A stretch of 64,000 bases of DNA from positions 124,001 to 188,000 of the forward strand of contig NZ_QTJR01000002.1 in NCBI RefSeq assembly GCF_003382285.1. The letters are read 5' to 3'. Position 1 is the stretch's first letter; every line of letters begins with the position of its first letter. The stretch is from Lysobacter soli (GTDB taxonomy: Bacteria; Pseudomonadota; Gammaproteobacteria; Xanthomonadales; Xanthomonadaceae). Below, one piece after another: positions 47,494 to 54,935 of the stretch. Under the pieces are notes generated by a model. It made no database searches and was not told the DNA's origin. It saw only the letters and a program-made list of their open reading frames with translations. Made by a program: the position numbers and the translations under genes.

Positions 47494-48039
47494 TCAGGGC
47501 GGAGTGATGTCGATGCCGTTGTTCTGTTTCTTCGCCGCGTCGCCGTTTTCGCGCAGTTCCTGCGCGACGGTGCGCGCGGATTCGGGCGAATCGGCGGTGG
47601 GCATCAGGTCGGCCAGTTCGCCGATGCCCAGCCGCGCCAGCTGCCGGCGCGTGGCCTGCATGCGCGTGTGGTCGAAGTAATGCATCGCGCGCAGGCCGGC
47701 GTAGGCGGTGACGACGAGACTGAGGCCGGCGGCGATCAGCATCGACATCAGCCACGACAGACCGAAGTTACGAAGCAGCGTGACCAGCGTGGCCATGAGG
47801 AACAGCCACGCCGATGCCCCGAAGACGACCGCGACGCCGGCAAATGCGAGCGCGCGTCCCATCGCGCTGCGTGCCAGCGACAGATCGGCCGCCATCAGCG
47901 AGCGCAGGGCGCGCGCCGAATCGGCGGCCGCGCCCAGGCTGGCCTTGGCGGTGTTGCCGATGTCGCGCAGCGACTCGGCGAGGTCCGGCGGTGGCTGGTC
48001 CGCCGGGTCGTGGTCGTAGCGCTCGTCCCCTTCGCTCAC
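47494..48039 (-). CDS. YqjE-like (phage holin family / DUF1469) membrane protein
   Basis: A 181-residue protein with an N-terminal helical region (SLRDIGNTAKASLGAAADSA) and two adjacent membrane helices (FAGVAVVFGASAWLFLMATLV and WLMSMLIAAGLSLVVTAYAG), the layout of the YqjE/DUF1469 family. C-terminal part soluble and charged. It sits between YqjD-like and YqjK-like genes. Function not established; YqjD in E. coli is a membrane-anchored ribosome-associated protein. Confidence 0.8.
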   Translation of the reverse strand: MSEGDERYDHDPADQPPPDLAESLRDIGNTAKASLGAAADSARALRSLMAADLSLARSAMGRALAFAGVAVVFGASAWLFLMATLVTLLRNFGLSWLMSMLIAAGLSLVVTAYAGLRAMHYFDHTRMQATRRQLARLGIGELADLMPTADSPESARTVAQELRENGDAAKKQNNGIDITPP

Positions 48040-48051
48040 GTCAGCGCGCGC

Positions 48052-48510
48052 TTACTTGTCGCCGCTGCGGCCGAGCTTCGCGAGGATCCATCCCGCAGCG
48101 AAGGCGACGCCGAACGAAGCCAGCGGACGCTCGCGGATGAGCTCGGCGGCGCTGTCGACCAGGTCGCGGCCCTTGTCCATCAGCGCGTCCATCTGCTCGC
48201 GCGCGGCGCCACCGGCGTTCTCCGCAGCGGCGAGGCCGGCGAGCGCGCCATCGGCGAGGTCCGCCTTGACGTTCGCCTTGCCCACGCGCAGTTCCTCGCC
48301 CGCAGCGCTCGCCGCACCGCGCAGCGCGGAGCCGGCATCGCTGGCGGCCTGCTTCACGTGGCCGCCGGCCTGCGACAGGTTGCTGCGCACGCCATCGGTG
48401 TAGTTCGACGCCGTGCCGCTGCCGGCGTTGGTGCCGAGGCCGGAGCCAGTGCCCGTGCCGGTGTTGATGGCGCTGCCGCCGGGATTGGTCGGATCGGTGG
48501 GGGTATTCAT
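48052..48510 (-). CDS. YqjD/ElaB/DUF883 family inner-membrane protein
   Basis: A 152-residue protein with a Gly/Thr/Asn-rich N-terminus, an amphipathic alanine-rich helix (ADLADGALAGLAAAENAGG), the DUF883 signature (VDSAAELIRERPLASFGVAFAAGWILAKL) and a single C-terminal membrane helix. In E. coli such tail-anchored proteins bind stationary-phase ribosomes. The start at 48510 has AGGAG about ten bases upstream. First gene of the envelope cluster that ends with the AI-2E-type permease. Confidence 0.86.
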   Translation of the reverse strand: MNTPTDPTNPGGSAINTGTGTGSGLGTNAGSGTASNYTDGVRSNLSQAGGHVKQAASDAGSALRGAASAAGEELRVGKANVKADLADGALAGLAAAENAGGAAREQMDALMDKGRDLVDSAAELIRERPLASFGVAFAAGWILAKLGRSGDK

Positions 48511-48583
48511 CGAGCGGCTCCTGTATGTCGGAAGGACGTTCTGCTGAAAGACGTGGATCGAAGGCACTGCGCGGTGCGCGGCG

Positions 48584-50017
48584 TCACTGCATCAGCAGGT
48601 CGGCCCGGCGGTTGCCGCGAAGAATGCGCAGGACCAACTGTGCAGGACGCTGCGTGAAGCTCGCGCGGAAGCCCGGCAGATCCTCGAAGTTGCCCGCGTT
48701 GGACGCGATCACCACGTCGTCCTTGCGAAGCCCGTTGGCTTCGGCGCGGCTGCCGCGTGCCACCGAATCCACCATCACGCCCGAAAGACCCGCCTGGCGC
48801 AGGCGCTCGGGCAGGTCGGCGAAACTCGCACCGGTGAGACGCGGGTCCAGCTCGGTTCCCACGTACGAACGCGGCTGCTCACGCAGCGTTGTCGTCAGCG
48901 TCAACGGTTTGCCATCGCGACGCACGTCCAGCGCGATGCGGCTTCCCACCGACTGCAGGCCCTCGAAGTTGCGCAGCGCGTCGCGATCGTCGATGCGCTC
49001 GCCGTTCGCGGCGAGGATCACGTCGCCGACCTTGACGCCCGCCGCCGCCGCGGCGCCGCCGGAGAACACCTGCGTCACCACCGCGCCGCGCGCTTCGGGC
49101 AGTCCCAGCGCCTGCGCGAGGCGCGCATCGACGTCCTGCGATTCCAGCCCCATCGTGCCGCGGATCACCACGCCGTTGTTGGCGATCAGCTGGCCCATGA
49201 TGTTGCGCGCCAGGCTGGTGGGGATTGCGAAGCCCAAGCCGATGTTGCCCGCCATCGAGCCGCGGGGGTTGAAGCTGGCGGTATTGATGCCGACGAGCTC
49301 GCCGTTGAGGTTCACCAGCGCGCCGCCGGAATTGCCGGGATTGATCGAGGCGTCGGTCTGGATGAAGTTCTGGAAACCCAGCCCGCGCAGGCCGCTGCGG
49401 CCCACCGCGGACACGATGCCGGACGTCACCGTCTGGCCGATGCCGAACGGATTGCCCACCGCCACCACGAAATCGCCCACGCGCAGCGCGCTGGAATCGG
49501 CCAGCGGCAGCGCCGTCAGGCCCTGCGCGGGAATGCGCATCAGCGCCACGTCGGTGTCGGGGTCGGATCCGACGAAATCGGCCTTCAGCGTCCGGCCGTC
49601 GGCGAGCGTCACCGACACTTCGTCGGCGCCTTCGATCACGTGGTGGTTGGTCAGCACGAAGCCCTGCTTCGCATCGACGATGACGCCCGAGCCGAGCGAC
49701 TCGTTGATGCGCTCCTGGGTGAGCTCCGGGAACATCCGGCGGAACATCGGGTCGCTGCCGAACGGGCTCACGTTCACCCGCTGCTTGGTGTGCACGCTGA
49801 CCACGGCCGGCGTCACCTTCGCCAGCATCGGCGCGAGCGAAGGCAGCGGCTGTCCGCCGACCACGGCCGGCAGGGTGGCGACGGTCGGCGTCGCGGCGAC
49901 GGCGGACGCGGGCGCCGCCTGCGCCGGCGCTTCCAGGCCGTCGCGGATGGCGGTGGCGGCGAAGCCGCCGAAGGCGGCGGCGAGGGACAGGGTCAACAGG
50001 GTCGGCAGCGGGCGCAT
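48584..50017 (-). CDS. Periplasmic serine endoprotease, DegP/DegQ type
   Basis: An HtrA-family protease and chaperone of 477 residues. Signal peptide (MRPLPTLLTLSLAAAFGG), then the trypsin-like domain with His in LTNHHVIEGA, Asp in DTDVALMRI and Ser in NPGNSGGALVN, and two PDZ domains (about 275-365 and 390-475). Between signal and protease domain is an Ala/Pro-rich linker of about 30 residues. The start at 50017 gives the right signal peptide. It is divergent from the ribonucleotide reductase across 592 bp. Confidence 0.94.
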   Translation of the reverse strand: MRPLPTLLTLSLAAAFGGFAATAIRDGLEAPAQAAPASAVAATPTVATLPAVVGGQPLPSLAPMLAKVTPAVVSVHTKQRVNVSPFGSDPMFRRMFPELTQERINESLGSGVIVDAKQGFVLTNHHVIEGADEVSVTLADGRTLKADFVGSDPDTDVALMRIPAQGLTALPLADSSALRVGDFVVAVGNPFGIGQTVTSGIVSAVGRSGLRGLGFQNFIQTDASINPGNSGGALVNLNGELVGINTASFNPRGSMAGNIGLGFAIPTSLARNIMGQLIANNGVVIRGTMGLESQDVDARLAQALGLPEARGAVVTQVFSGGAAAAAGVKVGDVILAANGERIDDRDALRNFEGLQSVGSRIALDVRRDGKPLTLTTTLREQPRSYVGTELDPRLTGASFADLPERLRQAGLSGVMVDSVARGSRAEANGLRKDDVVIASNAGNFEDLPGFRASFTQRPAQLVLRILRGNRRADLLMQ

Positions 50018-50284
50018 CGCGTCGGTCGCAGGCAAGGGTGAATGGGGTGTGCGCGGGGCCGATGCGGTGCGGCGAATCTCGCTTCGCCGTGCGCGCCAGG
50101 CCCCGCCGCGGAGGCGTTCAGTTTCACTGAACCGCATTAAATACGCGATGAAGTTTTTCGCCCGCGCGGCCGGTCGGCAGGGCGTTGCGTTGCCTCCTCG
50201 TGCACGTTCCCGCCGGCTTCGGCAAGCGCGTCGATGAAGGCGTTTGACCGCCATCACAGCTGTGTGACTGCCATCAAAAAACCG

Positions 50285-50313
50285 TTGACACATCCCGGGG
50301 GCGGGGGTAGCTT
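50285..50313 (+). promoter_or_regulatory. Candidate nrdJa promoter, distal
   Basis: Perfect -35 TTGACA (50285-50290), a 17-bp spacer and TAGCTT (50308-50313). Predicted start near 50320. A second possible promoter, TTGAGT (50312-50317), 16 bp, TACATC (50334-50339), overlaps the NrdR-like box. Confidence 0.4.
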
Positions 50314-50329
50314 GAGTCCTCGCCTTCGC

Positions 50330-50345
50330 CCACTACATCTAGTGG
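50330..50345. promoter_or_regulatory. Candidate NrdR box
   Basis: CCACTACATCTAGTGG, with perfect 6-bp arms, matches 12 of 16 positions of the NrdR box consensus ACACWATATATWGTGT. NrdR is the known repressor of ribonucleotide reductase genes. It overlaps one candidate -10. The usual second box about three helical turns away is only weakly suggested near 50361. Confidence 0.5.
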
Positions 50346-50350
50346 TCACG

Positions 50351-50590
50351 ATGTCGACGGAAACCCAAACTTGGGGTTTTCGGCTTGGTTTTGCTGACTA
50401 CCGGCACCTTCGGGGGAGGGTCCGTGGCGGAGCAGGATGAGCGAAGGAATCCAGAAAAACCCATGCCGTCGCGACCGCTGAAAACGCGGTCGTGGGCATA
50501 GCCGTCGGCGGACGTCGTACACGACGCCGATGGTGCGGCAGCCAACATAAGAATCCACGGCGGCAAGGTTTCAGGGCCCGAACCGCCATT
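50351..50590 (+). ncRNA. Candidate structured 5' leader of nrdJa
   Basis: At least three inverted repeats lie in the untranslated leader: GAAACCC with GGGTTTTC (50360-50381), CGACCGC with GCGGTCG (50477-50496), and GCCGTCGGCG with pairing downstream, enclosing ACGTCGT/ACGACG (50503-50552). The order suggests a folded RNA element. No known riboswitch could be assigned by eye. Confidence 0.4.
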
Positions 50591-50609
50591 GAAAGGAGAC
50601 AGGACAGGC

Positions 50610-52763
50610 ATGAGCACAGTGCGCCTCGAGGCGGTCAAGACAGCCGCGGCCGAGCGGGAAATCCCGATGCAGCCCGCCTCCCAGGACATCTGGGACAAGA
50701 AGTACCGGCTGAAGACCAAGAACGGCACCGCGGTGGACGCCGACATCGACGCCACCTACCAGCGCGTCGCCAAGGCGCTGGCCGAAGCCGAGCCGTCCGC
50801 CGAGAAGCAGCAGTACTGGAACGAGCGTTTCGTCTGGGCGCTGCGCCGCGGGGCCATTCCCGCCGGCCGCATCACGTCCAACGCGGGCGCGCTCGAGCAC
50901 AAGCCCGCCACCTCGACCATCAACTGCACCGTGTCCGGCACCATCGAGGATTCGATGGACGGCATCCTGGAGAAGGTGCATGAAGCCGGCCTCACGCTGA
51001 AGGCAGGCTGCGGCATCGGCTACGAGTTCTCGACGCTGCGTCCGCGCGGCGCGTTCGTCGCCGGCGCCGGCGCGTATACGTCGGGCCCGATGTCCTTCAT
51101 GGATATCTACGACAAGATGTGCTTCACCGTGTCCTCCGCCGGCGGTCGCCGCGGCGCGCAGATGGGCACGTTCGACGTGTCGCATCCGGACGTGAAGGAC
51201 TTCATCCGCGCCAAGCGCGAGGACGGTCGCCTTCGCCAGTTCAACCTGTCGCTGCTGATCACCGACGGCTTCATGCAGGCGGTGGAGAACGACGCCGAAT
51301 GGCCGCTGGTGTTCCCGGTGAACATCAAGGAAAAGGGCGACCTCGACGTCAACGACGCCAACCAGGTCGTCTGGCGCGAATGGCCGACGCATCGCAACTA
51401 CATCGTGCGCGACGACGGCCTGGTGGCCTGCAAGATCTACGGCCACATCCGTGCGCGCCACCTGTGGGACATGATCATGGTCTCGACGTACGACTACGCC
51501 GAGCCGGGTTTCATCCTCATCGACCGCGTCAACGAGATGAACAACAACTGGTGGTGCGAGAACATCCGCGCCACCAATCCGTGCGGCGAGCAGCCGCTGC
51601 CGGCGTACGGCGCGTGCCTGCTGGGCTCGGTCAACCTGACCAAGTTCGTGCGCGACCCGTTCACCGACAAGGCCTCCTTCGACTGGGAGGAATACAAGGA
51701 AGTCGTGCGCGTGTTCACCCGCATGCTCGACAACGTGGTCGAAGTAAACGGCCTGCCGCTGCCGCAGCAGCGTGACGAGATCATGCGCAAGCGCCGCCAC
51801 GGCATGGGCTTCCTGGGCCTTGGCAGCACGGTGACCATGCTGCGCATGAAGTACGGTTCGAAGGAATCGTGCGAGTTCACCGAGCGCATCGCCCAGGAAA
51901 TGGCCGTGGCCGGCTGGGAGATGGGCCTGGCGCTGGCGAAGGAAAAGGGCGCCGCGCCGATCATGGAAGAGCGCTTCGAAGTCACCGCCGAGATGCTGCG
52001 CAAGCGTCCGGAGATGAAGAAGGACGGCTGGAAGGTCGGCCAGGAGATCCCGGGCCGCGTCCTGCACGCCAAGTACAGCCGCTACATGCAGCGCATCGCC
52101 ACCGTCGCGCCGGAACTGGTCGACGAACTGGCCGAGACCGGCGCGCGCTTCACGCACCACAGCTCCATCGCGCCGACCGGCACGATCTCGCTGTCGCTGG
52201 CCAACAACGCGTCCAACGGCATCGAGCCGTCGTTCGCGCACCACTACAGCCGCAACGTGATCCGCGAAGGCAAGAAGTCGAAGGAGAAGGTCGACGTCTA
52301 TTCGTACGAACTGCTCGCCTACCGCGAGCTGGTGAACGCGAAGGCGATGCCGTTCTCCGAAGAGCCCGAAGCGCAGCTGCCTGACTACTTCATCGCCGCC
52401 GACGACATCACGCCGAAGGAACACGTCGACGTGCAGGCCGCCGCGCAGAAGTGGGTGGACAGCTCGATCTCCAAGACCGCGAACGTGCCCACGGACTACC
52501 CGTACGAGCAGTTCAAGGACATCTACCGCTACGCGCACCAGCAGGGCCTCAAGGGCTGCACCACCTTCCGCTTCAACCCGGCCGCCTTCCAGGGCGTGCT
52601 GGTGAAGGAAGCCGACCTCGAGAACACCACCTACCGCTTCGAACTGGAAGACGGCAGCGTGCTCGAAGTGAAGGGCAACGAGCAGATCGAATACGACGGC
52701 GAAATGCACACCGCCGCCAACCTGTTCGACGCGCTCAAGGAAGGCTATTACGGCAAGTTCTAA
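50610..52763 (+). CDS. nrdJa: Adenosylcobalamin-dependent (class II) ribonucleotide reductase, subunit a
   Basis: Makes deoxynucleotides with a B12 radical and needs no oxygen. The 717-residue protein has active-site Cys106 in TINCTVSG, the radical-bearing Cys325 and Glu327 in NPCGEQP, and HHSSIAPTGTISL for phosphate binding. It ends EGYYGKF without the C-terminal cysteine pair that recycles the active site, so it is the N-terminal part of a split enzyme, as known for P. aeruginosa NrdJa. The partner lies at 53674. The start at 50610 is preceded by AAAGGAG. A candidate NrdR box and long leader lie upstream. Confidence 0.93.
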   Translation: MSTVRLEAVKTAAAEREIPMQPASQDIWDKKYRLKTKNGTAVDADIDATYQRVAKALAEAEPSAEKQQYWNERFVWALRRGAIPAGRITSNAGALEHKPATSTINCTVSGTIEDSMDGILEKVHEAGLTLKAGCGIGYEFSTLRPRGAFVAGAGAYTSGPMSFMDIYDKMCFTVSSAGGRRGAQMGTFDVSHPDVKDFIRAKREDGRLRQFNLSLLITDGFMQAVENDAEWPLVFPVNIKEKGDLDVNDANQVVWREWPTHRNYIVRDDGLVACKIYGHIRARHLWDMIMVSTYDYAEPGFILIDRVNEMNNNWWCENIRATNPCGEQPLPAYGACLLGSVNLTKFVRDPFTDKASFDWEEYKEVVRVFTRMLDNVVEVNGLPLPQQRDEIMRKRRHGMGFLGLGSTVTMLRMKYGSKESCEFTERIAQEMAVAGWEMGLALAKEKGAAPIMEERFEVTAEMLRKRPEMKKDGWKVGQEIPGRVLHAKYSRYMQRIATVAPELVDELAETGARFTHHSSIAPTGTISLSLANNASNGIEPSFAHHYSRNVIREGKKSKEKVDVYSYELLAYRELVNAKAMPFSEEPEAQLPDYFIAADDITPKEHVDVQAAAQKWVDSSISKTANVPTDYPYEQFKDIYRYAHQQGLKGCTTFRFNPAAFQGVLVKEADLENTTYRFELEDGSVLEVKGNEQIEYDGEMHTAANLFDALKEGYYGKF

Positions 52764-52775
52764 AACCTGCGTCCT

Positions 52776-52795
52776 CCCCGCGAAAGCGGGGATCC
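52776..52795. repeat. Short palindromic repeat (CCCCGCGAAAGCGGGG type)
   Basis: Inverted repeat CCCCGC-GAAA-GCGGGG followed by ATCCAG, 13 bases after the nrdJa stop. It could stop or stabilise the nrdJa transcript and so separate it from the downstream genes. Confidence 0.75.
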
Positions 52796-52967
52796 AGCGA
52801 CGTTGCTTCCGCAGCGTCGCCGCAGGAAGGCAGACCGGAACCGCATTCATCCTCCGGCCCGCCATCGCGTTAGAGTCGCTTCGCAACACCGCGTTTCCAG
52901 CAGTTTTTTGCAAGGCCCCGGTTACCGCAACGCCTTACGAATGAGACGCCCGTCAGGAGGGCATTAC

Positions 52968-53579
52968 ATGAGCAATGGCAACGGAGTGACGGCGACCCTG
53001 TCGCAGGCCGCCGACAACGTGAAAGAGACCGTGACCACCTTCAGCAGCGCCGTCATGCAGCGCGCCGATGAAGCCGTGGAAGCCGCGCGCAAGAACGTGC
53101 GCAAGGCGACCAAGGCGGCGAAGAAGGCCGTCGGCAGCGCGAAGAAGAAGCTCGAGAAGGCCTCCGCCGACGCGAAGAAGGAAGCCGCCAACCTCCGCCG
53201 CGAAGCGACCGCGGCGCGCAAGAAGGCGGCCAAGAAGGTCAAGGCTGCACGCAAGGCGGGCAAGACCGACGTCGCCAAGGCCAAGGGCACCGCCAAGCGC
53301 GATGTCGCCGCTGCCAAGCGCAAGGTCGCCAAGAAGACGACCAAGGCGAAGAAGGCCTTGGCCGCCACGCGTGGCAAGACCGCCGCGAAGAAGGCCACGA
53401 AGAAGGCCGCAACGAAGAAGGCCGCGACCAAGCGCACCACCACGCGTGGCGCCGCGACCCGCAAGGCCGTGACGAAATCCGCCGCATCGACGGCGAAGAA
53501 GGCGCCGGCCCGCAAGGCCAGCGCGAAGAAGGCAGTCAAGCGACCCGCCAAGAAGGTTGCTAAGAAAGCTGCCACGTAA
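52968..53579 (+). CDS. Lysine/alanine-rich histone H1-like protein
   Basis: A 203-residue, extremely basic protein. The first 40 residues form an ordinary helix (ATLSQAADNVKETVTTFSSA); the rest is Lys-, Ala- and Arg-rich with KKAA, KKAT and KKAV repeats, like AlgP or histone H1-like proteins that bind DNA or polyphosphate. AGGAGG eight bases upstream fixes the start. Codons for Lys are almost all AAG. It separates the two halves of the ribonucleotide reductase, and about 200 bp before it could hold its own promoter. Confidence 0.88.
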   Translation: MSNGNGVTATLSQAADNVKETVTTFSSAVMQRADEAVEAARKNVRKATKAAKKAVGSAKKKLEKASADAKKEAANLRREATAARKKAAKKVKAARKAGKTDVAKAKGTAKRDVAAAKRKVAKKTTKAKKALAATRGKTAAKKATKKAATKKAATKRTTTRGAATRKAVTKSAASTAKKAPARKASAKKAVKRPAKKVAKKAAT

Positions 53580-53673
53580 CAGCAAGCCCCGATTGGTGGC
53601 CGCGCCCGCGCGGCGCGGCCACCGCATTAACACCGAAAACCAGATCAGCAACACCGCACCAGGAGCGGGTCAC

Positions 53674-54465
53674 ATGGCCGTCAAGATCGACAAGAAAATC
53701 AAGGGCTACAGCGTCGTCACCCCGGAAGACAAGGCAGCCGCGGCGAACAAGCCTGCCGCCGCGCCGGTCGCCGAGCTGCCCACGGCCGATGTCATCCAGA
53801 TGCACGAGCGCATCGAGCGCCCGGAAATCCTGGTGGGCTCCACCTACAAGATCAAATCGCCGCTGTTCGAGCACGCGCTGTACGTAACCATCAACGACAT
53901 CGTGCTCAACGCCGGTACCGAACACGAGCTGCGCCGTCCCTTCGAGATCTTCATCAACTCGAAGAACATGGACCACTTCCAGTGGATCGTCGCACTCACC
54001 CGCATCATGTCGGCCGTGTTCCGCAAGGGCGGCGACGTCACCTTCCTGGTCGACGAAATGAAGGCCGTGTTCGACCCGCGCGGCGGCTACTGGAAGCCGG
54101 GCGGCGTCTACATGCCCTCGCTGGTGGCCGAACTCGGCGCGATCGTCGAGGACCACCTCAAGTCGATCGGCCTGATCCACGACCCCGAAATGAGCGACGC
54201 CCAGCGCGCGCTGATCGCCGAGAAGCGCGCCGCCTACGCGCAGCTCTCAAAAAAAAACAGTGAAGTAAGCGGAAGCTCCGCCGGCGACCTGTTCCCCGAC
54301 CCGCGCGTCTCCGACGAACCGCGCGTCGAAGACGTGGAAGTCACCGGCGAAGGCGCCGCCTTCCCGCCGTCGGCGACGATGTGCCACAAGTGCTCGACGA
54401 AGGCGGTCGTGATCATGGACGGCTGCGCGACTTGTTTGAACTGCGGTTACTCGAAATGCGGCTAG
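53674..54465 (+). CDS. nrdJb: Class II ribonucleotide reductase, subunit b (NrdJb)
   Basis: C-terminal half of the split class II reductase. The 263-residue protein has a conserved globular part (about 40-185: STYKIKSPLFEHALYVTIND, FEIFINSKNMDHFQWIVALT, LVDEMKAVFDPRGGYWKPGG) and a cysteine-rich tail with Cys237, 240, 251, 254, 257 and 262, which supplies the redox cysteines missing from NrdJa. Between them, codons 192-195 contain nine consecutive A residues. The start at 53674 has AGGAG eight bases upstream. Without NrdJb the first subunit should be inactive, as shown for Pseudomonas. Confidence 0.87.
   Translation: MAVKIDKKIKGYSVVTPEDKAAAANKPAAAPVAELPTADVIQMHERIERPEILVGSTYKIKSPLFEHALYVTINDIVLNAGTEHELRRPFEIFINSKNMDHFQWIVALTRIMSAVFRKGGDVTFLVDEMKAVFDPRGGYWKPGGVYMPSLVAELGAIVEDHLKSIGLIHDPEMSDAQRALIAEKRAAYAQLSKKNSEVSGSSAGDLFPDPRVSDEPRVEDVEVTGEGAAFPPSATMCHKCSTKAVVIMDGCATCLNCGYSKCG
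54249..54257 (+). other. A9 run: possible -1 frameshift site in nrdJb
   Basis: Codons TCA AAA AAA AAC contain slippery heptamers A AAA AAA and A AAA AAC. A -1 shift reaches TGA at 54261-54263, giving a protein of about 196 residues without the cysteine tail. Lysine codons nearby are nearly all AAG. Confidence 0.45.
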
Positions 54466-54485
54466 ACCAAGGATGACCAAACGTC

Positions 54486-54935
54486 ATGAACGCCAGCACG
54501 AAAGTAAAGTTCGGGGATGCCGAGTTCTCGGCTGAGGGAAGCCAAGAATGGGTGGCTGACCAATTAGACAAGTTCCTTTCCCACCTTCCTAGGCGGATTG
54601 AGCCAGCACATGGTGAAGCGGCTGCGCCGAGCCGCTCTAGTGGCGGTGGTGAAGCTGATGCCGGACAACGCGCGCTAGGTGCCTTCCTACGCGAAAAAAG
54701 CGCTACGGAAAGCCAGTCCAAGAAGTTCTTGGCCACAGCAGTCTGGCTTCATGCGAAGGGGAGGGGGCGTCTCAAGACGGGCGACGTCACGAATGCTCTT
54801 CGCGAGAACAACCAATCACGTCTTGGAAACGCATCGCAGTGTTTGGCTGGAAACATCACCCAAGGATATTGCGAGCGCGATGGCGACCAGTTTTTCGTGA
54901 CCGACGACGGTGTCGCATCTCTTAACGCTTCATGA
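54486..54935 (+). CDS. Hypothetical protein with winged-helix-like domain, module gene 1
   Basis: A 149-residue protein of unknown function, 20 bp after nrdJb. N-terminal part VKFGDAEFSAEGSQEWVADQL looks like two strands and a helix; a Gly/Ser/Ala-rich linker follows; the C-terminal part (FLATAVWLHAKGRGRLKTGD, ASQCLAGNITQGYCERDG, FFVTDDGVASL) resembles a winged helix. A similar segment appears in the next gene's product. Base composition is clearly less GC-rich than the flanking core genes, a sign of transfer. The stop overlaps the next start (ATGA). Confidence 0.7.
   Translation: MNASTKVKFGDAEFSAEGSQEWVADQLDKFLSHLPRRIEPAHGEAAAPSRSSGGGEADAGQRALGAFLREKSATESQSKKFLATAVWLHAKGRGRLKTGDVTNALRENNQSRLGNASQCLAGNITQGYCERDGDQFFVTDDGVASLNAS

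Larger units (their letters stand above)
50018..50609. other. Divergent control region between degP-like gene and nrdJa
   Basis: No long gene. The left half serves the protease gene on the minus strand. On the right are candidate nrdJa promoters, an NrdR-box-like palindrome at 50330 and a leader rich in inverted repeats. A 29-codon frame (50351-50440, starting MSTETQTWGF) exists in the leader but has no convincing ribosome site. No B12-box sequence (GCCACTG) of the cobalamin riboswitch was found. Confidence 0.6.

Noticed and set aside
50351-50440. 29-codon leader peptide before nrdJa
   Set aside because: No ribosome site in front and no codon pattern suggesting attenuation.
50346-50609. Cobalamin riboswitch upstream of nrdJa
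   Set aside because: The expected B12-box GCCACTG and its flanking conserved segments were not found by eye. A divergent RNA element remains possible and is listed as a finding.
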